Positions 1 through 8,399 of a stretch of DNA of 39,852 bases are shown one piece after another; within the stretch, counting starts at the first letter, position 1, and each line of letters opens with the position of its first letter. The position numbers and the translations under genes are program-made. A model generated the notes under the pieces. The model made no database searches and was not told the origin of the DNA. It was given only the letters and a program-made list of their open reading frames with translations. Source of the DNA: an uncultured Saprospiraceae bacterium. GTDB taxonomy: Bacteria; Bacteroidota; Bacteroidia; Chitinophagales; Saprospiraceae. The DNA lies in NCBI GenBank assembly GCA_937951615.1, contig CALFBH010000110.1, positions 1 to 39,852 on the forward strand, read 5' to 3'.

Positions 1-402
1 CTGAACTAGCTTCGTAGATGCTAAACGTTTGTAGAAAATAGTCGACCAACAGCATTTTAGCTGCGTAGCTGCGACATGTTTTTCGCCATATTAGCCCGTG
101 TTAAAATAGATCATTTTGGTGTGTTTGCCCTAGCTTAGAATAGTTGAATTCCAGCAGTTTGCGAAAAATTCTGCCGCCTCTTTTTTTGCCCTTGATGCAA
201 CCAATCCTATCATATATACATCTTCCAGATAATAACCAAAATTATACTTCATTTTTATTGCCACATTTCTTTCTATTCTATATAAAAGAAATTATCGGCA
301 AAATCGATTACAATTTTATACGAAAAGATAACAGAGACAGCCCGTGGCTGTACTTACCTTGTTTTATCAAATTCATTTTAATCACTTTATTAATGTTTCA
401 CT
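1..402. other. intergenic with two degenerate direct repeats
   Basis: No convincing gene lies here. Positions 6-40 and 57-90 hold two degenerate copies of one motif (roughly TAGCTNCGTAGNTGC followed by a GTTT-rich run). The second copy contains the short hairpin AGCT-GCGT-AGCT. The rest is AT-rich, and an open frame at 144-431 has low-complexity hydrophobic content and overlaps the start of the next gene, so I do not call it. The motif looks like a dispersed intergenic repeat fragment. Confidence 0.45.
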
Positions 403-2790
403 ATGAAATCATCTGTCTATTCAAATTTTAGAGCAATTTCCAGCTTCATTTTCCTGCAACTCCTCTGTGTTGCAGCATTATTTGGACGTGCAGACCGCGT
501 ACCTTATCACGTAGAAGCTCCTTTAATTCAACACCTATCTTCCATCAATCAGGAATGGGACAAACAACAAGACATTCCAGCTTCCTTGCTCACTTTATCC
601 ATGAAATTCAATAGCGATAATGAACGGATACAACTTCACTTGCAATTGGTCAATGACATCCTGAAAAAGCGTTCCTGCTATGTTTTGAGCCTACAGCAGT
701 TTGTAAATAGAAAGAAAAACCTCGAATCCTTAATGACTTACTGGGAAACAGGTCAATTTCCTGTGAATACTCGCCACACGCATCGGCAACCTTATTTTAT
801 TGATGATTTTGGAACAGCCTGCGCCGTCGGACATTTGTTGCTGACCAGCGGACAAGAAGCACTTGCACATCAAATTTCCAAAGTTCAAAACTATGCTTAT
901 GTACATGAATTGAACTATCCTGAGTTAAGTCAATGGGCTGTGAAAAATGGATTTACAAAAGATGAGTTGGCTTGGATTCAACCAGTTTATCCCGGGCATG
1001 TTTGCTATTTCACAGACCAAATACCTGACTCTACCTCAACATTGGAATTTGATGCCGCAAATACTCCAATTGACCAACAGGAAATAAGAACGATCATGAC
1101 CATGCCCGATGCAAGTATGGCACTGATGGGAGGAAATATTTTGATCACTGACGGTGGAACGGGTGTACAATCTGCCGGTATTTTCGGGCAGACCAACACT
1201 GGAGAACATGTTAGTTTTGGCAATGCTATTCAAGGTACAGTTTACGATATTGAATACCATAATGGACAGATCTATGCTGCTGGTGATTTTGTATTGGCAG
1301 GCACTAATTTCTATAACCTTGCTTATTGGGATGGCACAAACTGGATAGGTATTCAGACGGGTAATATGAATGGCATCATTCGGGATATAGTGAGCTATGA
1401 ATGTCAATTATACGCAGGCGGTGATTTTACTATGCTAAATGGTACTGGTGTTGCTAATTTCGCAGTTTGGAATGGTATAAATTGGGCAACTGTTCCGCAA
1501 AATTGTTCTGGACAAAGTACCATGCTTGCGCTCGAATTTAATGGACCTATCAATACTTTTGAAATATTTAATGGCAAACTGGCCATTGGCGGTGATTTTA
1601 CAAGTGTTTTGACAAACGCACTCCAGGTGGTGGAAGGGCTCGTTTTTTGGGATAATCTAAACATAGAATTTTTGCCTTTAAACGGTCAACTCACCTCTGT
1701 CAATAATCTAGAATCCTATGCCAGTGCTTTAATTGTTGGTGGAGACAGCCTGTATGCTTATCGCTGGAACAAATGGTATCATCCTGGCGATTCTATTGAG
1801 CAACATGACCCCGCTTTATCTTATCTATTTCAATTTGACATGTACACCTACCAACTAAATGACTACTATACATGGGAATTACCATTCATCGGACAGACAA
1901 ACGATATTTTTTATGATCCACTAAGTAATCCACCTGACATTCAGGATATGAACCATCTCATCATTAGCACCAATAATGAAGCTTTTGGAATAAATTCATA
2001 CCGAGGTCAGCCTTTCTCTCTTTTCCCTAATATCTATGGAACGACTTATCACATCATAGCAAATGGACCAATTCTCGCTCTAGGTCAATTACCAAGAAAA
2101 ACATTATTTGGCGGTAATTTTACGACCATAACAATAGATAACGACGTTCCTATAAACTATGATAATTGTATTGATAATTTTAATGTAAATAAAGCATTTG
2201 AACTGGTCAGGTATTTTTGGACTACTTTGCCTATAGAGTTATCTGACTTTACGGTAAAAGCGACCAAGCAACAAACGGCCCTACTGGAATGGACTAGTTT
2301 GACGGAAGAAAACAGTGCACAGTATATCATAGAACGCCGGACGGATGATGATACAGACTTCGCGCGCGTCGGGCAAATTGCCGCAGCAGGTACTTCTACT
2401 TCCCGACTAGATTATAGTTTTGAAGATGATATTTCCCAATTGAGTGGTCATGTTTATTATCGACTGAAAATGGTGGATCAGGATGAAAATTTTGAGTATT
2501 CTGACATTCGCTCACTCAAATTAAATCCTATTCCTTCTGAGCTTTTTATCGCTCCCAATCCAGCAGATAGAACAATAGAATTGAGTATGGACATGCCAAT
2601 GAATGGCGGAAATGTCACCGTAACAATTTACAACCTGCAAGGGCAGCCATTGAAAAGCCAACAATACAAAACCAATGAAGATTTTTTCAGAAAACAGATA
2701 GATGTCAGTCAGCTAGAGAATGGACTTTATCTGGTAGAAGTGGTGTCGCCCAATGAGCGGAAAACGAAAAAGATAGAGATTATAAGATGA
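403..2790 (+). CDS. secreted beta-propeller-like protein with T9SS type A sorting domain
   Basis: Predicted extracellular or surface protein of 795 residues. The N-terminus has a hydrophobic export signal (about residues 12-28). Residues about 125-200 form a compact region with the motif FIDDFGTACAVGH and a conserved-looking WAVKNGFT / IQPVYPG stretch. From about 225 to 600 there are repeated blade-like units ending in GGDFT...WNG.NW, as in delta-60 or Kelch-like surface propellers. A fibronectin-like segment (about 618-710) with YYRLKMVDQD precedes a C-terminal domain (about 716-795) starting APNPADRT and ending KKIEIIR, the standard type IX secretion sorting signal. The specific binding function is unknown. 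The gene stands alone and converges on the DoxX-like gene. The ATG was chosen because it is directly followed by the signal peptide. Confidence 0.85.
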   Translation: MKSSVYSNFRAISSFIFLQLLCVAALFGRADRVPYHVEAPLIQHLSSINQEWDKQQDIPASLLTLSMKFNSDNERIQLHLQLVNDILKKRSCYVLSLQQFVNRKKNLESLMTYWETGQFPVNTRHTHRQPYFIDDFGTACAVGHLLLTSGQEALAHQISKVQNYAYVHELNYPELSQWAVKNGFTKDELAWIQPVYPGHVCYFTDQIPDSTSTLEFDAANTPIDQQEIRTIMTMPDASMALMGGNILITDGGTGVQSAGIFGQTNTGEHVSFGNAIQGTVYDIEYHNGQIYAAGDFVLAGTNFYNLAYWDGTNWIGIQTGNMNGIIRDIVSYECQLYAGGDFTMLNGTGVANFAVWNGINWATVPQNCSGQSTMLALEFNGPINTFEIFNGKLAIGGDFTSVLTNALQVVEGLVFWDNLNIEFLPLNGQLTSVNNLESYASALIVGGDSLYAYRWNKWYHPGDSIEQHDPALSYLFQFDMYTYQLNDYYTWELPFIGQTNDIFYDPLSNPPDIQDMNHLIISTNNEAFGINSYRGQPFSLFPNIYGTTYHIIANGPILALGQLPRKTLFGGNFTTITIDNDVPINYDNCIDNFNVNKAFELVRYFWTTLPIELSDFTVKATKQQTALLEWTSLTEENSAQYIIERRTDDDTDFARVGQIAAAGTSTSRLDYSFEDDISQLSGHVYYRLKMVDQDENFEYSDIRSLKLNPIPSELFIAPNPADRTIELSMDMPMNGGNVTVTIYNLQGQPLKSQQYKTNEDFFRKQIDVSQLENGLYLVEVVSPNERKTKKIEIIR

Positions 2791-3285
2791 CCCGTTTAGA
2801 ACGATGACCAATAAATCAGTGGTCGATGGTCGATGGTCGATGGTCTATAGTCAATAGTCGATGGCTGCCGTCCAATAATGCGCTATTTTTTCAGTTTTCA
2901 CGCATTTTGCAAAGCAAAATATGAGCTAGAATAATGATTCGGGGAATCATTATTCTAGTGCCTTCGGCACTAAATAAATCAGTACATTTTGAATATCGAA
3001 TATCGAAATATTAATACGTTAAATTGCTAAAACGGAGAGGCTTTTTTAGCAGGATGTAAAAATTAAATAACTGATTTACAACCTATTTTACTTTAAAATT
3101 AATTATACATACTTCGTTATTCGATATTCCTTGTTCGATATTCGATATTCCACTTTTTTCTGATAAATTGCGGGGCTAATATGTCTTAAAACTTAGTGCC
3201 TTTGGCACTAGTGAACCGCTTGCGGACGGGCTGGTAGCTTTAAAACCAAAATACAGCTATCGACTATGGACTGCGGACTATCGAC
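2791..3285. repeat. nested inverted-repeat element A between convergent genes
   Basis: This 495-base gap holds no gene but much structure. Outer arms at 2836-2867 and 3254-3285 are inverted copies of each other (26 of 32 bases match by eye). Inside are ATTTTGC-AAA-GCAAAAT (2904-2920), a perfect 15-base-arm hairpin (2926-2940 and 2944-2958, arm CTAGAATAATGATTC, loop GGG), AGTGCC-TTC-GGCACT (2957-2971) and TAGTGCC-TTT-GGCACTA (3194-3210). A further inverted pair built of GAATATCGAATATCGAA phrases lies near 2990-3010 and 3120-3150. The hairpins could also end transcription of the two convergent neighbours. Confidence 0.75.
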
Positions 3286-3645
3286 CTAAACAACAAAACT
3301 ATACGCCCAATAAATCAACAGCCCCTGAGCTGGAAGTCGTAAAAGGGTAGGCAATACATGCTTACCCTTTCTTTTTGCCTTTTGGAAATGATATACATTT
3401 GCAGGAAACACAGCGACCAGCAAAACAATAATCCCCCAGGCAGCATAAGAACGAGTAGCTGAAAAAATCAGTCCAAGCGCCAATAAAATTTCCGCAACTC
3501 CTACAATAATATTCACCGTTTTGGGATAAGGCACCCATTTTGGCGTAATACGCAAAAAGAATTTCGGTTGGCGAAAATGGCTAAATCCAGCAAAACCATA
3601 AAAGGCTGCCATGAGCACAAGAGAAATGAGTTGGATCGTTGTCAT
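3286..3645 (-). CDS. DoxX-like small integral membrane protein
   Basis: A 119-residue protein with four predicted membrane helices (about residues 4-20, 45-63, 68-84 and 100-117). The start MTTIQLISLVLMAAFYGFAG, the FRQP.FF.RI.PKW.P loop and the AEILLALGL helix match the DoxX / DoxX-like family. Length is normal for the family. Members are often placed in quinone or thiol redox roles, but nothing in this sequence fixes the substrate. It is monocistronic: it converges on the T9SS protein and diverges from the flavin monooxygenase, with inverted-repeat elements on both sides. The outer arm of the downstream element ends at the base adjoining the stop codon. Confidence 0.75.
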   Translation of the reverse strand: MTTIQLISLVLMAAFYGFAGFSHFRQPKFFLRITPKWVPYPKTVNIIVGVAEILLALGLIFSATRSYAAWGIIVLLVAVFPANVYHFQKAKRKGKHVLPTLLRLPAQGLLIYWAYSFVV

Positions 3646-3748
3646 ATTGCAAGTTTACAAATTTTATAAGAAGCAAACGAATTTTGAAGATGCTCTTAAA
3701 TTTAATCCCTAAATTGCAGGACTTTGTCAGTCAAACATAACTGTTTGT

Positions 3749-3877
3749 GTCCATAGTCCATGGTCGATAGTCAATGGCTGAAACTGAACAATACACTCAT
3801 TTTGCAAAGCAAAATAGGCATCGAAATACCTGAACACTAAAAAAACAGCTATCGACCATGGACTATGGACCATCGAC
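3749..3877. repeat. nested inverted-repeat element B between divergent genes
   Basis: Outer arms at 3749-3780 and 3846-3877 are inverted copies (25 of 32 bases match by eye) built of GTCCATAGTC/GGTCGATAG phrases. They resemble the arms of the element at 2836-3285. The centre carries the same perfect 17-base hairpin ATTTTGCAAAGCAAAAT (3799-3815). The right arm ends 12 bases before the monooxygenase ATG, so it would lie in or near that gene's leader. Confidence 0.75.
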
Positions 3878-3889
3878 TCAAACAAGCAC

Positions 3890-5326
3890 ATGAACGAATC
3901 CGAAACATACTTCGACGTACTCATCATAGGCGCAGGACTCTCCGGCATTGGTGTAGCACATCATTTACAAAGCAAGTGCCCCAATAAATCCTATGCCATA
4001 TTAGAAGCGAGAGACCGCATCGGCGGCACTTGGGATTTATTCAAATATCCCGGCATCCGCTCCGATAGTGATATGTACACACTCGGCTATTCTTTCAAAC
4101 CCTGGATTGGAGACAAAGCCATTGCAGATGGACCTTCTATTCTAGAATACATTAAAGAAACCGCAAGCGAATCGGGTATCGAGCAGCATATTCGCTTTCA
4201 ACAAAAAGTAAAAAGTGCGAGCTGGAGCAGCGAAAAAGCTCAATGGACATTGAGTACCAACACCACACAATACGCCTGCAACTTCCTCATCAATTGCACT
4301 GGATATTACGATTATAAGGAAGGTTATACGCCCGACTTTGAGGGTACGGAAACCTTTAAAGGTAAAATCATTCATCCGCAAAAATGGGACACAACGCTCA
4401 ATTATGAAAATAAAAAAGTCGTCGTCATCGGCAGTGGCGCGACAGCCGTCACGCTTGTCCCCGAACTAGCAAAAAAAGCAGCTAAAGTCACCATGTTGCA
4501 AAGGTCGCCGACCTACATCATCGCAGCCCCAGAAAAAGATAAAATAGCCAATGGACTACGAAAAATACTGCCCGCTAAAATGGCTTATTTTCTTGCCCGG
4601 TGGAAAAATATAAGTGTCCAGTTGATGTTCTATAATGCCTGCATAAAATGGCCCGCTTTCTGGAAAAAACTGCTGGTCAAAGGCGTCAAAAAAGAACTGG
4701 GAGATACACTAGATGTAGATAAACATTTCAAGCCCAAATATAATCCCTGGACACAGCGCGTCTGCCTCGTGCCGGATGGTGATTTGTTTAAAATACTCAA
4801 AACAGATAAAGCAGAAGTCGTGACCGATCATATCGAGCGATTTACAGAAAAAGGCATACAGTTAAAATCAGGCGACGAACTGGAAGCCGACATCATCGTC
4901 ACTGCCACAGGGTTAAAAATCCTCATCATGGGCGGCATTAAAGTGGAAATAGACGGCAAAAAAATCAGTGCGTCCGATTTGATCTGCTATCGCGGCATGA
5001 TGTTCAGCGATGTGCCCAATGCCGTCGTAGTCGTCGGCTACACCAATGCTTCCTGGACACTAAAATGCGACCTCACCGCCGAATATATATGCCGACTACT
5101 CCACAAAATGGACAAAACCAAGACCAAAAAATGCTACCCAAAACTAACGGAAGATATGGAACTGGAACCACTGATGGATTTCCAGTCGGGCTACGTGCTG
5201 CGGGCTTTGAATGCCATTCCCCGACAAGGGACAAAACGCCCATGGAAGTTGTTTCAGAATTATTTGTTGGATCTGTTTAATTTTCGATATAGCTCTTTGG
5301 ATGATGATGTTTTGCGGTTTGAGTGA
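3890..5326 (+). CDS. FAD/NADPH-dependent flavin monooxygenase (Baeyer-Villiger type)
   Basis: A 478-residue cytoplasmic flavoprotein. The FAD-binding Rossmann motif is GAGLSG at residues 14-19, followed by LEARDRIGGTWDLFKYPG (38-55), typical of flavin-containing monooxygenases. The Baeyer-Villiger fingerprint FxGxxxHxxxW is visible at F156-G158-H162-W166, with Asp in place of the usual final Pro. The NADPH Rossmann motif GSGATA is at 181-186, followed by LQRSPTYI. A late ATG segment (VTATGL) completes the family pattern. These enzymes insert one oxygen atom into ketones or oxidise soft nucleophiles using O2 and NADPH; the substrate cannot be told. No pathway partner is adjacent, so the gene appears to be transcribed alone. 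The start is supported by the FAD motif lying right after it. Confidence 0.9.
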   Translation: MNESETYFDVLIIGAGLSGIGVAHHLQSKCPNKSYAILEARDRIGGTWDLFKYPGIRSDSDMYTLGYSFKPWIGDKAIADGPSILEYIKETASESGIEQHIRFQQKVKSASWSSEKAQWTLSTNTTQYACNFLINCTGYYDYKEGYTPDFEGTETFKGKIIHPQKWDTTLNYENKKVVVIGSGATAVTLVPELAKKAAKVTMLQRSPTYIIAAPEKDKIANGLRKILPAKMAYFLARWKNISVQLMFYNACIKWPAFWKKLLVKGVKKELGDTLDVDKHFKPKYNPWTQRVCLVPDGDLFKILKTDKAEVVTDHIERFTEKGIQLKSGDELEADIIVTATGLKILIMGGIKVEIDGKKISASDLICYRGMMFSDVPNAVVVVGYTNASWTLKCDLTAEYICRLLHKMDKTKTKKCYPKLTEDMELEPLMDFQSGYVLRALNAIPRQGTKRPWKLFQNYLLDLFNFRYSSLDDDVLRFE

Positions 5327-5470
5327 GGTTTTTTTACTACTTGTTATTTGTTTTTTCTAGTTCTGTTATTTTTTCTAGGAGTCAGGGGGTATCTAGCATC
5401 AATACGACAAATTGAATGTAGCTAATCAAAAGAAAGGTCACCTCTAAACCTTCCTATTAGTAATCAACCG

Positions 5471-8335
5471 CTATTCAATCAAAATAAATCCTGCCCAATC
5501 TTCAGCTTCCATACCTTCCTCCCGAAGTTGTGTTTTAGCATTACGTAAAGCAGTAGCAACGTCCTGTTTCTTTTCTAATAGGTTTTGATAAAACAAAACC
5601 ATTAAATCTTTAGTCGCTGCATCGTCTACATTCCATAAACTTGCGACGACATTCTTTGCCCCAGCGATTTTGAAGGCGCGTTGTAAACCAAATACACCTT
5701 CAGTATTGTGAATATCACCAAGCCCAGTGCTGCAAGCAGAAAGAACAACTAAATTAGTATTTTGTAAGTCTAAACCAGTAACTTCAAGGGCAGTAAGAAT
5801 GCCGTCTTCTTTTGTGCCTATTATAGAGTCAACTCGCACCCAATGATGGTTCGCGCCATAGAGCATTAGGGCTGAGCGTTGTAAGGGATTAGTTGCCATC
5901 TGTAGCCGATACTTGACTCCTTTGGCTGTATTGTATAACTTATTTAATGGAGCTAGCGATACACCATGCGTAGAAAAATGTAAAATATCAGGTGAATGGA
6001 AATGATATATAGTATCTTCCTTTGCAGCACTACCGGTTAATAATATAGCATACAATCCTATTCTTTCACAAATGTCCTTTATTCCTTTAATCTCTTCTAA
6101 TGTTCCTTTCAAAGCAGTAATCTTATCGCGAATATCATCCCTTCTCACAAGTAATTCTTTTTCCCTCTCATATTTTAGTGAATCTTTCAAATCGTAAAGG
6201 ATGTCCCCTAGAAGAACAATATTTCGATAGCTTCTTTTCTGAAGTTTCTTCTGCATGAAATCACGCATGGAAGAATAATAATGAAATTTGAAACGTTTTA
6301 GAAGATATTCCCCTTTCTGATTTCGTAAAGATTCAAAAGGGATTTTGTGAAGCAAACCTGCTGGTGACAAGTGAATAGTTTTTACATTGGTTAAGTAAGG
6401 CATTAATGGCTGCCAAATATTCTGATAAAGTATTTTATTGCCTGAGGTTTTATGTAAATACTTAGGATATCCTTTACTGTCTATTTGTAGTAATGAGGAT
6501 ATAGCTCTTTCAGTTCCTAAACGAATAAACTTCGGCGTATTCATATCTCTATCTATGAGTACTGCATAATATTGATAGGTTGAAGTGTCTATTTGGTCAT
6601 GGAATCTAATGAAATCTATTGATATCTCATCTCTTCCTAGCCTATTCTTTATTTCTCTCCATTTTATTAATTTTTTATTGAGCTTTACCCTCAATTCCTC
6701 ATTCCCCATAATTCGATTTCTCAGGTGGTCTCTTTTCTTACATGTTTCGGCATATACTTCAATACCTACTTCCTTTATAAACTGCTCTCTTGTCATTATT
6801 TCCATACCAGCAATTTGGTCATTAACACCATTTAATTCTTCCGCAAGTTGACTAAGAAAATCGTCTTTAATTTCTTTTATGAATTTGGTAACGGATATGC
6901 TATGGTCTAGTACAAGTGCTTTTGAATTAATTGACAAATCTACAGCAGACTGCTTATTATTCTCACTCATATGAGTAATAGTATATGAATAATATTTGTC
7001 AAAGACTTTATTAACAGTATTTAGGTAAGAGTTACGTTCTGTTTCTGACAAGAACACATAAGAATCGTTCAATTGCTTAATTTCCATAGGAATACACATG
7101 TCCCACAATGAATTTGCGCTTTCATAGTTACCTTTTTCTATCTCTTTATCAATAGCATAACTATTACAATGCGGAATCCCAAAGATTGGTTTTTGAATAA
7201 TACTTGTATTCTTTAAATCCAAATAAATCTCTTCTGGCAAACGTATTTGATACAAATCCGTCATCATATTTACTGAATTGATATCAGAAGAAAAATAAGC
7301 ATACTGTCCTGATATAGGAATAGTATAATCGTATTCATTTCCTGTAGAATTAATCTTTTCACCTAAGTTAAGTGGTTCAGACCAATTTTTCCACGTATCA
7401 TCCAATCGGTGCGATATAAATATATCTAATCCTCCATAACCAGGATGCCCGTCCGATGAAAAGTAGATGGTTTTGTTATCAGATGCTAAAAAAACACTAG
7501 CTTCTTCTCCTTTTGTATTTACCGTTTTGCCTAAATGATGTGGCTTACTCCAAGATTCATTCCTTTTTTTAAATGAAACATACAAATCTCGATCACCCAT
7601 TGTATTCTTTCGCTTTATTGCCATTAACATTATTTCCTCATTTTCGCTGATATTATAGTTTGAAAATGAGCTTAAATTATACATATCTCTAATGTCCATC
7701 AATATAGGTTCTGACCATTCAAAACCTGTTCTTTGAGAATAAGAAACATTATGCTTTACTCTCCCATTAACCTCATCCACATTAGCTATATATAGCTTTT
7801 GTCCGTTTGGACTAATTGCAATAGCAAAATTATGATTATCATTATTTAAAGGTTCTCCTAGGTTTACTGCCGGACTCCACTGTCCGTCCGATTGGTGATA
7901 ACTTACATAAATATCGTCCTTAAATCGTTCGTATGGTACTCTCTTACTAATGTCAGGAATATTACCTGGGTGGTATTTGGAGGTAAAATATAAGTGTCCA
8001 TCTGATGAAATAACAGGTTGTCGCTCGCCATAAGTAGAATTGATGTTATCATTCAACCGCTCTGCTGCTTCTGGATATTTAATTACTTTAGATTCTAATA
8101 TATTGTTTTTGGGTTTCGCGACTAGGCTAAAGTTAATTGTATTGCTTTGGGGATTCTCGAATAAACTAAAGTCAATTGTATTGTTTTTACTGCCATCTTT
8201 AAGTGCATTCAGAACAGAGTCAATATTAATCTTTGCTGGAGTCTCTTGGTCGAGTATATCAGGAGATTCTTTTTGCCCATATAGACCATTCGCAAGACAA
8301 AATAAAATAATGAAACAAGAAAAAAAAGCTCTCAT
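5471..8335 (-). CDS. secreted CHAT protease with PD40 beta-propeller sensor
   Basis: A 954-residue protein with a signal peptide (residues 1-20, ending GLYG before Q). Residues about 105-365 form five PD40/WD40-like blades, each with a YFSS-D-DIYVS pattern (for example IYFSSDGHPGYGGLDIFIS). About 395-560 is a helical region shared with the neighbouring TPR-CHAT protein. The C-terminal CHAT domain (about 570-954) keeps the caspase-like dyad: His790 in HFSTHG and Cys868 in VVLSACSTGLGD. It is probably a periplasmic or surface protease activated through its propeller; the substrate is unknown. It is the second gene of a two-gene unit, 64 bases after the TPR-CHAT gene. Its last 30 or so codons are almost identical in DNA to those of the neighbour, which suggests duplication or gene conversion. 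Confidence 0.87.
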   Translation of the reverse strand: MRAFFSCFIILFCLANGLYGQKESPDILDQETPAKINIDSVLNALKDGSKNNTIDFSLFENPQSNTINFSLVAKPKNNILESKVIKYPEAAERLNDNINSTYGERQPVISSDGHLYFTSKYHPGNIPDISKRVPYERFKDDIYVSYHQSDGQWSPAVNLGEPLNNDNHNFAIAISPNGQKLYIANVDEVNGRVKHNVSYSQRTGFEWSEPILMDIRDMYNLSSFSNYNISENEEIMLMAIKRKNTMGDRDLYVSFKKRNESWSKPHHLGKTVNTKGEEASVFLASDNKTIYFSSDGHPGYGGLDIFISHRLDDTWKNWSEPLNLGEKINSTGNEYDYTIPISGQYAYFSSDINSVNMMTDLYQIRLPEEIYLDLKNTSIIQKPIFGIPHCNSYAIDKEIEKGNYESANSLWDMCIPMEIKQLNDSYVFLSETERNSYLNTVNKVFDKYYSYTITHMSENNKQSAVDLSINSKALVLDHSISVTKFIKEIKDDFLSQLAEELNGVNDQIAGMEIMTREQFIKEVGIEVYAETCKKRDHLRNRIMGNEELRVKLNKKLIKWREIKNRLGRDEISIDFIRFHDQIDTSTYQYYAVLIDRDMNTPKFIRLGTERAISSLLQIDSKGYPKYLHKTSGNKILYQNIWQPLMPYLTNVKTIHLSPAGLLHKIPFESLRNQKGEYLLKRFKFHYYSSMRDFMQKKLQKRSYRNIVLLGDILYDLKDSLKYEREKELLVRRDDIRDKITALKGTLEEIKGIKDICERIGLYAILLTGSAAKEDTIYHFHSPDILHFSTHGVSLAPLNKLYNTAKGVKYRLQMATNPLQRSALMLYGANHHWVRVDSIIGTKEDGILTALEVTGLDLQNTNLVVLSACSTGLGDIHNTEGVFGLQRAFKIAGAKNVVASLWNVDDAATKDLMVLFYQNLLEKKQDVATALRNAKTQLREEGMEAEDWAGFILIE

Positions 8336-8399
8336 AATATGTGTTTTAGTTTCTTAGTTATAGAATAACCGATACATGTATGTTTCTCTTTGCAATACT

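Noticed and set aside
144-431. Open frame of 95 codons on the plus strand
   Set aside because: Low-complexity hydrophobic residues, no domain, and it overlaps the start and signal peptide of the T9SS protein at 403.
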